63,060 bases of DNA from Lentisphaeria bacterium (GTDB lineage Bacteria > Verrucomicrobiota > Lentisphaeria > Victivallales > UBA1829): positions 1 through 63,060 of the forward strand of contig JAFVSW010000037.1 in the NCBI GenBank assembly GCA_017503545.1. The letters are read 5' to 3'. This document shows positions 1-8,311 of the stretch, piece after piece. Below the pieces are notes generated by a model. It made no database searches, was not told the DNA's origin, and worked only from the letters and a program-made list of their open reading frames with translations. Made by a program: the position numbers and the translations under genes. Every line of letters begins with the position of its first letter. Position 1 is the first letter of the stretch.

Positions 1-80
1 AATGTAGTTCTGATGCCTTATCCCCAGGGTTACGCTTCGCTCACCCTGGGCTGTCTGACTCTTGCCGCCCTTTCAGGGCT
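1..80. repeat. Stem-loop-rich dispersed repeat, cut by contig edge
   Basis: Two short hairpins are visible: CCCAGGGT (23-30) pairing with ACCCTGGG (43-50), and GCCCT (67-71) pairing with AGGGC (75-79) over a 3-nt loop. No ORF is supported. The stretch runs directly into the 78-217 repeat arm, so it is probably the continuation of the same dispersed element, cut by the window edge. GC-rich hairpins of this kind are common in intergenic REP-like repeats. The family assignment is inference. Confidence 0.55.
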
Positions 81-217
81 AGTCTATTGGCAAATCCGAG
101 TTTGTCTGGACGTTTAGGTTTGTGCTTATTTTACGTGTAAAACTGGTCGATTCTACATTCCGTATTTGCTTATCAGCTGTTTTTGTGCATAATTGTGGCA
201 CAAACCGTCGAAGAACC
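78..217 (+). repeat. Left arm of terminal inverted repeat (~140 bp)
   Basis: Read forward, this segment aligns without gaps to the reverse complement of 62921-63060. By hand I count about 125 of 140 identical positions. It contains the palindrome TTTTACGTGTAAAA at 129-142, also present in the other arm. It carries no coding sequence and lies upstream of the redox operon promoter. It is most likely a dispersed intergenic repeat rather than the end of a transposon, because no transposase lies between the arms and 63 kb of ordinary chromosome does. Confidence 0.85.
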
Positions 218-250
218 TTTATTTTCAACTGAAATCCGTCCCTTTTTTTC

Positions 251-285
251 TTGACTTTTGACGTTTTGTGATGTAAATTACACGA
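251..285 (+). promoter_or_regulatory. Promoter of the NuoEF/GltD-like operon, with palindrome
   Basis: TTGACT (251-256) and TAAATT (274-279) are separated by 17 nt, a good sigma-70 arrangement about 60 nt before the first start codon. The -10 box lies inside the palindrome TGTAAATTACA (272-282). A wider imperfect dyad TTGTG-N10-CACGA (266-285) covers it. This vaguely recalls Rex operators (TTGTG-N8-CACAA), but the spacing is 2 nt too long, so the regulator is unknown. Confidence 0.6.
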
Positions 286-340
286 TTACTATTTATTATT
301 TTAAATATAAGCAAACAAAGAATGAGGATTACGGGTAAAA

Positions 341-796
341 ATGAGTAATGATTTTTCCTACCTGTCCGAAGCCGGAACAGACAAAAGTGGTCTGATTAAA
401 GGCTTGCAGCTTATTCAGGCAAAGGAAGGATACGTCCCCGATGATGGTATCCGCGCTGTTGCAAAACATTTTGGTGTGGCAGAAGCGGAAGTTGAAGGAG
501 TATTGACTTTTTATGCTCAATTCAAGCGGCAGAAACCGGGTAAATATCAAATCTGTATTTGCGACGGTACCGCATGTCATATCAAAGGTTCCACCCAGAT
601 TGCAGCCTGGCTTTCTGCCGAATTGGGTATCAAGGACGGTGAAACAACGGAAGATGGTTTGTTTTCCATTGAAACAGTCGCCTGTCTCGGCTGCTGCTCG
701 CTGGCTCCGGTCATGTCCGTCAACGGTAAAGTTTACGGAAAACTGGACCGCAAGGGATTGACCCGTATTCTTAACGATTACAAAAAACTGGGCTGA
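341..796 (+). CDS. NuoE-like thioredoxin-fold [2Fe-2S] subunit
   Basis: This 151-residue protein is the 24-kDa-type subunit of complex I-like and bifurcating enzymes. The [2Fe-2S] ligands are visible as CDGTAC near residue 80 and CLGCC near residue 125, the usual four-cysteine pattern. It is expected to be cytoplasmic and to pass electrons alongside the NuoF-like partner. It is the first gene of a tight operon: the next gene starts 10 nt after its stop. In the Stn (Sporomusa transhydrogenase) and HydABC/Bfu families this subunit accompanies a flavoprotein and a variable large subunit. Which complex it serves here is decided by the third gene, which has no hydrogenase domain. A GAGGA stretch lies about 12 nt before the ATG. 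Confidence 0.9.
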   Translation: MSNDFSYLSEAGTDKSGLIKGLQLIQAKEGYVPDDGIRAVAKHFGVAEAEVEGVLTFYAQFKRQKPGKYQICICDGTACHIKGSTQIAAWLSAELGIKDGETTEDGLFSIETVACLGCCSLAPVMSVNGKVYGKLDRKGLTRILNDYKKLG

Positions 797-806
797 GGTA
801 ATAAAT

Positions 807-2531
807 ATGTCATCGATCAAAAGAATCAAAGTCGGTACAGCATCCTGCGGGATCGCTGCCGGTTCCCAGGCCGTATTTGACGCACTGACCCGCTGCGCCG
901 GAGACATCCCGGTTGTCGGTGTCGGATGTATCGGACACTGTTACGCCGAACCGTTGGTGGAAGTGGAACTGCAGGATGGGTCCAGCGTTTTCTATTCCAA
1001 AGTCAATGGTACAGATGAAACCGCAAAATCCATTTTGGCATTGAGTGAAGAAGGCCGTTTTGTCATTCCTCAGCGCAGAGCCGAACTGGAACATATTTTT
1101 GTCACCCGTCTCGCCGGGCGCATCGTCCCCACCAGCTTGGAAGAATACAAGGCAAACGGCGGTTTCAAAGGTCTGACACGTGCTTTGACCATGACGCCTG
1201 AAGCCGTCGTGGAAGAAGTCAAGCAGTCCGGACTGCGCGGGCGCGGCGGTGCCGGATTCTCCACCGGCATGAAATGGAGTTTTCTCGCCGCAAAACAAGT
1301 GCCGGAAAAAGTTATGATCTGTAATGCGGACGAAGGTGACCCCGGTGCATTCATGGACCGTTCCATGATGGAATCCGTCCCCTATCAGGTGTTGGAAGGG
1401 ATGATGATCGGTGCCTGGGCAACCGGTGCAACTAAAATTTTTATTTACTGCCGTGCGGAATATCCCCTTGCCATCAAACATCTCACCATTGCCATTGAAG
1501 AAATGCAGAAAGCGGGCTTGGATCAACTCCCCGGCCGCAGCAAACCGGTGGAAATCGTGATCAAAGAAGGTGCCGGCGCATTCGTTTGCGGAGAAGAAAC
1601 TGCCATGATCAATTCTCTGGAAGGTCGCCGCGGAACACCCCGTTTCCGTCCCCCCTTCCCCACAGATAAAGGTTGGAATGGTCTGCCCACCAGTATCAAT
1701 AACGTGGAAACCTTTGCCAATATTCCGCCTCTCATGGCAGACGGTTGGGAAAAATACGCCTCCGTCGGGACCGAAAAATGCAAAGGAACCAAAATCTTTG
1801 CACTTGCCGGTGACTTGCAGAATCCCGGATTGACCGAAGTCCCCATGGGGGCAACCATTGCCGAAGTCGTGTACGAAATCGGCGGAGCCATTCCCGGAAC
1901 CGTCAAAGCAGTACAGACCGGCGGTCCCTCCGGCGGTTGTATTCCGGCAGATAAATTCGATACAAAAATCGATTATGATTCTCTCGGCGCATTGGGCGCA
2001 ATCATGGGGTCCGGCGGCTTGATCGTCATCGGCAATCACCGCTGTATGGTGGAAACCGCCCGTTACTTCCTGAGTTTCACACACCGTGAATCCTGCGGCA
2101 AATGTACCTTCTGTCGTGTCGGAACCACCCGGATGTATGAAACACTGGAACGCATCGTTGCCGGTCAGGGCTGCGAAGAAGATATTGCGTTTCTGGAAGA
2201 TTTGGGACAGAAGATCAAGAAAGGTTCTCTCTGCGGCTTAGGTCAGACAGCGCCGAATCCGGCACTTTCCACCATCCGTTATTTCCGGAACGAATACCTG
2301 GCGCACGTGAAAGATCATGCCTGCGATGCGCTGGTTTGTCCCGCTCTGGTAGATGTGAAACTGGATACAGAAAAATGTATCAAATGCAAACTCTGTATCA
2401 AGACCTGCCCGGTGGGTGCCATTGATAAAGAAACTTTCAAAGTAGACAATACAAAATGCACAAAATGCAATTCCTGTATTGAAGTCTGCCCGAAACATGC
2501 CATTTCCCGTGTACGGAAAAATAACCAATAA
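807..2531 (+). CDS. NuoF/HydB-like NADH-binding FMN and Fe-S subunit
   Basis: This 574-residue flavoprotein has four parts: an N-terminal thioredoxin-like [2Fe-2S] domain (about residues 5-90); the NuoF core with the GRGGAGF NAD(H)/FMN glycine motif near residue 145 and CNADEGDPGAF near 170; the [4Fe-4S] motif SCGKCTFCRVG near 430; and a C-terminal two-cluster ferredoxin (CIKCKLCIKTCP and CTKCNSCIEVCP, about 520-570). This is the HydB/BfuB layout, longer than plain NuoF. It should be the site where NAD(H) is used and electrons split between clusters. A GAGGT ribosome site precedes the ATG. It is followed 14 nt later by the GltD-like subunit. Confidence 0.9.
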   Translation: MSSIKRIKVGTASCGIAAGSQAVFDALTRCAGDIPVVGVGCIGHCYAEPLVEVELQDGSSVFYSKVNGTDETAKSILALSEEGRFVIPQRRAELEHIFVTRLAGRIVPTSLEEYKANGGFKGLTRALTMTPEAVVEEVKQSGLRGRGGAGFSTGMKWSFLAAKQVPEKVMICNADEGDPGAFMDRSMMESVPYQVLEGMMIGAWATGATKIFIYCRAEYPLAIKHLTIAIEEMQKAGLDQLPGRSKPVEIVIKEGAGAFVCGEETAMINSLEGRRGTPRFRPPFPTDKGWNGLPTSINNVETFANIPPLMADGWEKYASVGTEKCKGTKIFALAGDLQNPGLTEVPMGATIAEVVYEIGGAIPGTVKAVQTGGPSGGCIPADKFDTKIDYDSLGALGAIMGSGGLIVIGNHRCMVETARYFLSFTHRESCGKCTFCRVGTTRMYETLERIVAGQGCEEDIAFLEDLGQKIKKGSLCGLGQTAPNPALSTIRYFRNEYLAHVKDHACDALVCPALVDVKLDTEKCIKCKLCIKTCPVGAIDKETFKVDNTKCTKCNSCIEVCPKHAISRVRKNNQ

Positions 2532-2545
2532 GGATGATACCCCCC

Positions 2546-4582
2546 ATGTCTGAAACATTCAAATTCATTCTTGACGGAAAAGAAGTGGAAGCCGTAAAAG
2601 GGGAAACCATTCTTACGGTCGCAACACGGAACGGAATTTTTATTCCCACACTCTGTCACAACGAAAAAATCAGCCGGACAACCTCCTGTTTTGTCTGTGT
2701 TGTCAAAGATAAAAAAACCGGAAAATTCCTCCCGTCCTGCGCCGCAATGCCCGCTCCCGGACAGGAAATCGAATCCTCAACCGAAGAAGTCATTTCCATG
2801 CGCCGTACAGCATTGGGATTGCTCCTTTCCGAACATACCGGTGACTGCGAAGCCCCCTGTACCTTGGCATGTCCCGCTCACGCAAGTGTGGAAGAATATG
2901 TCCGTGCCTGTCGGAACGGTGATTTTCTCGAATCCCTGAAGATCATCAAAAAACGCATCCCGCTGCCCATGTCCGTCAGCCGGGTTTGCCCACGGTTCTG
3001 CGAAAAACATTGCCGCAGAAATATCGACGGCAAACCGGTGGCGATCAATGACGTCAAACGCATTGCTGCCGATTTGCATTACGACACTTATATGGAAGAT
3101 CTGCCCGCTCTGAACGGGAAAAAAGTTGCAATCGTCGGTGCCGGACCTGCCGGTCTCTCTGCCGCCTATTATTTGCGTCTGGAAGGCGTTCTGCCTGTGG
3201 TTTATGAACAGATGCCGGAAGCCGGGGGTATGCTCCGTTACGGTATTCCGGAATTCCGTCTGCCCAAAGATACATTGCGCCGGGAATTGAGCCATTACGC
3301 AAAAATGGGTATCGAAATCCGCACCAATCAGAAATTGGGCAGCGATATCACGATTGAAAAACTCACCGCGGAATACGATGCTGTAATCATGGCGGTCGGT
3401 TCCTGGAAAGCCTCCGGTATGCGTATCGAAGGCGAAGAACTTGCGCTGCAGGGGATTGAGTTCCTCGGAAAAATCGCTGCCGCAAATTGGCAGAATTGCA
3501 GTAATCCGGGAAAAACCGTCATTGTTGGCGGTGGTAATACTGCAATGGACTGCGCACGTACTGCATTGCGTTTGGGCGGGGAAGTCACGGTCGTTTACCG
3601 CCGGACAAAAAATGAAATGCCTGCAGAACTGTTGGAAATTGAAGAAGCCATGGAAGAAGGTGTCAAATTCGAATTCCTGACTGCTCCTCTTTCCCTGGCA
3701 AAAAATGATGACGGCACACTCGCTCTTACCTGTCAACGGATGGAACTCGGTGCCCCCGATGCCTCCGGACGCCGCGCACCTGTCCCCGTTCCGGGTTCCG
3801 ATTTCGTCATGAATGTAAATACCGTCATCGGTGCCATCGGACAGCGTACCGTTGTTCCCGAAGGTCTTGCCGCCTCCAAACGGGGAATCGAAGTCACGCC
3901 TGCCGATTTGCGCTGCTGTGAAGATAAAATGATCTTTGCCGCAGGGGATTGCGTAACCGGTCCTGCCACCGTTGTAGAAGCTCTTGCCGCCGGACGGAAA
4001 GCCGCACTTGCTGCAGCCGATGCACTTGCCGGAAGAAAACACGAAGAACCGGAATTGTTCAGCGTTTCCAGAGGTCATTGGCAGAGTATGACTAAAGACG
4101 ATATTGTGTATCTGCACCCGGTCTCCGAAGCCGATCGCGTGAAACCGGATTATATCCCCATGGAATTGCGTCAGACCACATTTACCGAATTGTCTCCCTC
4201 CATCTCTGCGGAAGATATGTCGAAGGAAGCGGAACGCTGTATTGAATGTTCCTGCACCGCAAAAGGCGAATGTGCCCTCAAGAAACATGCGGAACGCTAC
4301 AAAGTGGCGCCGGATATGTTCAAAGGTAAAAAACCGGATGCTTCTGCGGATACCCGCCATCCGGAAATCATTCACGACAAAGGTAAATGTATCCGTTGCG
4401 GAACCTGTGTAAAAATCTGTTCGGAAGTCATCAACAAAAATCTGCTGGCTCTGATGCGCCGCGGCTTCAATACAGAAATGCGGACTGCATTCGATCAGGG
4501 TATGGCATCTTATTGCAAAGATTGCGGTGCCTGTATCAAAGAATGTCCCGTCGGTGCTTTGGATTGGAAAAAGAAAAATTGA
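2546..4582 (+). CDS. GltD-like NADPH/FAD subunit with ferredoxin domains (StnC-type)
   Basis: This 678-residue protein has an N-terminal plant-type [2Fe-2S] and His/Cys Fe-S region (about 1-100, cysteines in LCHNEK and TSCFVC). A glutamate-synthase small-subunit-like core follows, with the FAD motif GAGPAGLSAAYY near 197 and the NAD(P) motif GGGNTAMDCARTAL near 327. It ends in two [4Fe-4S] ferredoxin motifs (CIRCGTCVKIC near 614, CKDCGACIKECP near 656). There is no H-cluster or formate dehydrogenase domain, so the complex is probably a ferredoxin-linked NADH:NADP transhydrogenase like Sporomusa Stn. I chose ATG 2546 over an in-frame ATG at 2534 because AAGG at 2530 is correctly placed only for 2546 and the fold starts there. 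Confidence 0.8.
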   Translation: MSETFKFILDGKEVEAVKGETILTVATRNGIFIPTLCHNEKISRTTSCFVCVVKDKKTGKFLPSCAAMPAPGQEIESSTEEVISMRRTALGLLLSEHTGDCEAPCTLACPAHASVEEYVRACRNGDFLESLKIIKKRIPLPMSVSRVCPRFCEKHCRRNIDGKPVAINDVKRIAADLHYDTYMEDLPALNGKKVAIVGAGPAGLSAAYYLRLEGVLPVVYEQMPEAGGMLRYGIPEFRLPKDTLRRELSHYAKMGIEIRTNQKLGSDITIEKLTAEYDAVIMAVGSWKASGMRIEGEELALQGIEFLGKIAAANWQNCSNPGKTVIVGGGNTAMDCARTALRLGGEVTVVYRRTKNEMPAELLEIEEAMEEGVKFEFLTAPLSLAKNDDGTLALTCQRMELGAPDASGRRAPVPVPGSDFVMNVNTVIGAIGQRTVVPEGLAASKRGIEVTPADLRCCEDKMIFAAGDCVTGPATVVEALAAGRKAALAAADALAGRKHEEPELFSVSRGHWQSMTKDDIVYLHPVSEADRVKPDYIPMELRQTTFTELSPSISAEDMSKEAERCIECSCTAKGECALKKHAERYKVAPDMFKGKKPDASADTRHPEIIHDKGKCIRCGTCVKICSEVINKNLLALMRRGFNTEMRTAFDQGMASYCKDCGACIKECPVGALDWKKKN

Positions 4583-4606
4583 GCTGCCTTTGAAAGGAAA
4601 TAAATC

Positions 4607-5839
4607 ATGCCATTGAAATACAATGAACTCTCCCTGCCTTCCCCTCTTGTGAAAAAGGATGGTACGCGGATTTCCACAAAACAGGAATGGGAAAACGGAC
4701 AACGCGATTATGTGGCAGAGTTGATGAAGCAATATATGTATGGTCCGATTCCCCCTGCCCCGACTGAAATGACATGGGAAGTTCTGCAAACAAAAACCGT
4801 ATACAATGGTCTCGGCACAAGGGAAATCATCCGCCTGACCTGTAAAGGTACAACGGATGAAGTGATGCATCTGGATCTGCTGGTATACATTCCTGCGGGC
4901 GATGGTCCGTTCCCTTGTACCGTAGGATTGAATTTCTGCGGAAATCATGGTGTGGAAGAAGATGAAACCATCCCCATGCCCGATTATGTCTGGCCGGAAG
5001 GAAGACAATTTATGAAGCGCGGGGAACAGAATGCCCGCTGGATCCCGGATTATATTCTGAGCAGAGGAATGGCACTTGTCACCACCTGTTATCACCAGAT
5101 CTATCCGGACCACGCTTTCGATGGTTTGAAAGACAGTATTTACAAACTGTTTTATTCACAGGAAAAATTATTCCTTGCCCAGCCCGGCAAATACAGTGCT
5201 ATTTCCGCATGGGCATGGGGCTTGCAGCGGATCGCCGATTATCTGGAAACAAGAAAAGAAATCGACTCATCCAAACTCATGGTCACCGGTCATTCCCGGC
5301 TCGGAAAAACAGCATTGTGGGCAGGCGCAAACGATCCGCGTTTCACTGTCGTTGTTTCCAATGATTCCGGTTGCGGCGGTGCGGCAATTACCCGTCGGGC
5401 TGATATCGGAGAAACGTTAGAGGTCATGAATCATTATTTCCCCCATTGGCTCACCCCGATGGCAAAAGTCATTCAGGATAATGTGGAAGATTTGCCTGTT
5501 GATCAACATTTCCTCACCAGTCTGATTGCACCGCGTGCCGTGGCTGTGGCAAGTGCAACCGAAGATACCTGGGCTGACCCGGAAGGCGAATTCTACGGAC
5601 TTGTCGCTGCCAATGAAGTCTATGCCCTTTACGGTGAAAAAGAAATGTCTGCCGACTATGTTCCCCAGGGTGGAGAAGCAGTTACATCACAATCCAGACA
5701 CTATCATATCCGCATCGGTGGACACAATATTCTCCATTTCGACTGGGAACATTATATTGATTTTGCATTCTCTGTCTGGAGAGGCAATTTCAAGACTTTT
5801 GAAATTACCTCTGGAACAAATAATCATCCGTCTTTCTGA
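4607..5839 (+). CDS. CE15-like glucuronoyl esterase family protein
   Basis: This 410-residue alpha/beta hydrolase has the CE15 nucleophile motif GHSRLGKTALWAG near residue 228 (family pattern G-C/H-S-R-x-G-K), a conserved NDSGCGGAA segment after it, and a late GGHNILHFD stretch that could carry the catalytic histidine. CE15 enzymes cut ester bonds between glucuronic acid of xylan and lignin or other alcohols. Here there is no signal peptide, so it would act in the cytoplasm on imported uronoyl esters, or on something else. It starts 24 nt after the transhydrogenase subunit and may be co-transcribed with it. Its last 16 nt overlap the convergent xseA. Confidence 0.75.
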   Translation: MPLKYNELSLPSPLVKKDGTRISTKQEWENGQRDYVAELMKQYMYGPIPPAPTEMTWEVLQTKTVYNGLGTREIIRLTCKGTTDEVMHLDLLVYIPAGDGPFPCTVGLNFCGNHGVEEDETIPMPDYVWPEGRQFMKRGEQNARWIPDYILSRGMALVTTCYHQIYPDHAFDGLKDSIYKLFYSQEKLFLAQPGKYSAISAWAWGLQRIADYLETRKEIDSSKLMVTGHSRLGKTALWAGANDPRFTVVVSNDSGCGGAAITRRADIGETLEVMNHYFPHWLTPMAKVIQDNVEDLPVDQHFLTSLIAPRAVAVASATEDTWADPEGEFYGLVAANEVYALYGEKEMSADYVPQGGEAVTSQSRHYHIRIGGHNILHFDWEHYIDFAFSVWRGNFKTFEITSGTNNHPSF

Positions 5840-7032
5840 GACAGCACAGAAACATCAAAAGAACCATCCGCGACCCGGGCATGAAGAATATCACCGGGCG
5901 CGGTTTTTTCTGCCTCGCGGACAACCGAACCATCCTGTTTTGTCAGGATGGCATAACCGCGTTTCAATACTCCATAGGGATTAAAAGCATTCATCACACT
6001 TTCGGATCGGGACAAACGATATTGCGCACGTTCCAATGTCTGATTCATGAAAGTCAATGCATCATCCATGACCATATCAATACGCTGCATCCGTTCATCA
6101 AGCTGATAATTCAAATCAGTAAATGCTTTGGAACGGCTGACGGTATCCAGACGGTTCTGGGCGCGCTCCAATTGATACAACACGGAATTCTGCATCCGGG
6201 ATACCGATGATGTTAAATGCTGTTGGATCCCATCTTCTTCCGGAATCAGCATTTCCGCCGCGCCGGAGGGGGTGGGCGCACGGAGGTCTGCAACAAAATC
6301 GGCTATGGTAAAATCAATTTCATGCCCTACCGCACTGATAACCGGGATTTGACTGGCTCCAATGGCACGGGCAAGTTCTTCTTCATTGAACGGCCATAAA
6401 TCTTCCAGCGATCCGCCGCCGCGGGTCAACACGATCACATCCACCGGATTCGATACCCGATTGAAAAAACGAATACCATCCGCAAGAATCCGTTCCGCTC
6501 CTGCGCCCTGTACCGGTGCCGGATACACCTGAATGTGCAAACGGGAAAAACGGCTGTTGGCAATCCGGATAAAATCTTTCAATGCCGCTCCGGAGGGAGA
6601 ACTGATCACCCCGATGCGTTGCGGCAGAAAAGGAATCGGCTTTTTCCGGGCAGAATCAAATAATCCTTCCGCTGCCAAACGCCGTTTGAGTTCTTCAAAT
6701 TTCACCTGAAGATCCCCGATCCCGTATGGCCGGATTGAACGCAAATTCATCTGGTATTCACCACGGGGAGCATAGACGGAAAGTTTACCGAAACCTTCAA
6801 TTTTCATCCCCTCGCGCAATCCGATGGAACGGCAGAATTCCGCACCATTGAAATAAACGGCTTTGATCTGGGATGAAGCATCTTTCAATGTCAGATACAC
6901 GTGCCCGGAACGGTGAATTGTCAGATTCCCCGTTTCTCCGGTGATCCAGAATGGCATAAAAGTACCTTCCAGTGTATCCCGGACCATGGCATTGACATCA
7001 CTGACACTGAATACCGGAGTTTGATCATTCAT
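5824..7032 (-). CDS. xseA: Exodeoxyribonuclease VII large subunit
   Basis: This 402-residue protein has the expected order: an N-terminal OB-fold (about 5-100, with FWITGETGNLTIHRSGHVYLTLKD-type sequence), the catalytic domain with RIGVISSPSGAALKDF near 140, VLTRGGGSLEDLWPFNEEELARAI near 205 and SAVGHEIDFTIADF near 240, and a C-terminal helical region. ExoVII degrades single-stranded DNA with the small subunit XseB, which is not seen in this window. It is last in the long minus-strand run, 6 nt after the DUF502 gene, and overlaps the CE15 gene tail-to-tail. Length is normal or slightly short. Confidence 0.95.
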   Translation of the reverse strand: MNDQTPVFSVSDVNAMVRDTLEGTFMPFWITGETGNLTIHRSGHVYLTLKDASSQIKAVYFNGAEFCRSIGLREGMKIEGFGKLSVYAPRGEYQMNLRSIRPYGIGDLQVKFEELKRRLAAEGLFDSARKKPIPFLPQRIGVISSPSGAALKDFIRIANSRFSRLHIQVYPAPVQGAGAERILADGIRFFNRVSNPVDVIVLTRGGGSLEDLWPFNEEELARAIGASQIPVISAVGHEIDFTIADFVADLRAPTPSGAAEMLIPEEDGIQQHLTSSVSRMQNSVLYQLERAQNRLDTVSRSKAFTDLNYQLDERMQRIDMVMDDALTFMNQTLERAQYRLSRSESVMNAFNPYGVLKRGYAILTKQDGSVVREAEKTAPGDILHARVADGSFDVSVLSQKDG

Positions 7033-7038
7033 ATTGAA

Positions 7039-7779
7039 TTATTCGTTTTCTTCGTTCGTATTTTCCGGCGTTCCGGGAAGCACGGCACCGCAACTGACGA
7101 TCAGGCGCATGGCTTCCGATACAGACATATCCAGAATCTGACATTCATCTTTCGGAATATACATAAGAAATCCGCTCGTCGGGTTCGGAGTTGTCGGCAT
7201 GAATACACTGACCATTGTTTTGCCAAGACGCTTGGAAATCTCAAAATCCTCCCCGACTTCACTGGTCAGAAAACCAACAGAATAACTGCCTTTGCGCGGA
7301 TATTCAAACAAAACAACTTTCTGAAACATGTTGCCTTTCTGGGAGGACCAGAGAGCATCGCCGATCTGTTTGCAAGTAGTATAAACAAAACTGATAATCG
7401 GCAATTTCAACATGATACTTTCTGCAAGTCGCAGCAGGCGGCGGCCAATCGTGATCTTTGTCAGAAGACCGATCAGAAACAAACACAGCGCAACAACGAG
7501 CAGGGAAGCAACACGGACAACCTGTTTCGCAACAAACGGGGATATCCATTCCGGTGTATTATCCGCAATATTCTGACTGAACGGAACTGCCCAATCCGTC
7601 AGAAATGAATACAAACTCCAGGCTGCCCAGAGTGATAAAAAAATCGGAATCACAACAAAAACACCTGTGATAACAGATGTCCGTATCACCGCACCGACAC
7701 TCTTTTTCGGCGTTTCCTTAAAATGATTCAATGGATTCATTGTTTTCTTTTCAGCATAAGGTCCATTATTATTACTCAT
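7039..7779 (-). CDS. DUF502 family membrane protein
   Basis: This 246-residue inner-membrane protein has two clear hydrophobic spans near residues 28-55 and 80-110. The following hydrophilic domain contains the family's PTTPNPTSGFLMYIP segment. DUF502 proteins have no established biochemical role. I moved the start to ATG 7779 because GAGGA lies about 7 nt before it, while the in-frame ATG 12 nt upstream lacks a ribosome site. It lies between ybeY and xseA in the same orientation with short gaps, so it is part of the housekeeping run. Confidence 0.85.
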   Translation of the reverse strand: MSNNNGPYAEKKTMNPLNHFKETPKKSVGAVIRTSVITGVFVVIPIFLSLWAAWSLYSFLTDWAVPFSQNIADNTPEWISPFVAKQVVRVASLLVVALCLFLIGLLTKITIGRRLLRLAESIMLKLPIISFVYTTCKQIGDALWSSQKGNMFQKVVLFEYPRKGSYSVGFLTSEVGEDFEISKRLGKTMVSVFMPTTPNPTSGFLMYIPKDECQILDMSVSEAMRLIVSCGAVLPGTPENTNEENE

Positions 7780-7797
7780 GACAATCCTCATATTCTG

Positions 7798-8304
7798 TTA
7801 TTTTGTTAATTTGAAAATTTCCAACATCTCAGCAGGCAATGCCGACATCACACGGTGTTCCGCACGGCGCATTTTCCGCTTCAACTCCGGCTGCAAATCA
7901 TCGTACCCTGCCGCATGTAAAAATCCATGGGCTATGTACAAGGTCAATTCCCGGGAATATGGCAACGAACGTTTCTCCGCTTCACGCTGTGCCACAGCAG
8001 GACAGATAAATAATTCCACACAAGGCGGAATATCTTCTCCGTCCTCTTCATCTTCCACTGAAAACATGGCATCCGGTTCACCGCATGTACGGTAATCAAA
8101 ACTGATCACATCCGTGGATCCGGTATGCCCGAGAAATGATTCATTCACTTCCGCCATCGCTTCCGGAGTCAGAAAGGTCACCGTCGCTGATTTGACTTCC
8201 GGACCTCCTGCCAAACGGACAATTTCCTGTACCAGAGCGATCAATTTTTTTCTTGACGGTGCCGGATAAGTCTTTCCCGCACGCCATTGACATGACAGAT
8301 ACAT
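7798..8304 (-). CDS. ybeY: YbeY rRNA maturation endoribonuclease
   Basis: This 168-residue protein has the zinc-binding signature HGFLHAAGYDD near residue 127 (three-histidine motif H-x3-H-x5-H/D), the YbeY hallmark, plus the upstream FLGHTGSTDVISF segment typical of the family. YbeY takes part in 16S rRNA 3'-end processing and ribosome quality control. It follows the phoH and 7TM-HD genes with a 7-nt gap, the conserved phoH-pgpH-ybeY order seen in many bacteria. An acidic insertion (EDEEDGED, about 83-91) before the active site is slightly unusual. Confidence 0.95.
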   Translation of the reverse strand: MYLSCQWRAGKTYPAPSRKKLIALVQEIVRLAGGPEVKSATVTFLTPEAMAEVNESFLGHTGSTDVISFDYRTCGEPDAMFSVEDEEDGEDIPPCVELFICPAVAQREAEKRSLPYSRELTLYIAHGFLHAAGYDDLQPELKRKMRRAEHRVMSALPAEMLEIFKLTK

Positions 8305-8311
8305 AGTATTT

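Noticed and set aside
341-4582. Bifurcating [FeFe]-hydrogenase HydABC
   Set aside because: The third subunit has a GltD-like flavoprotein core, and the H-cluster motifs (such as TSCCP and related cysteines) are absent.
2777-5113. Long open frame (778 codons) on the minus strand opposite the GltD-like gene
   Set aside because: Same pattern: antisense shadow of a well-supported gene, low-complexity Phe/Gly/His-rich translation and no recognisable domain.
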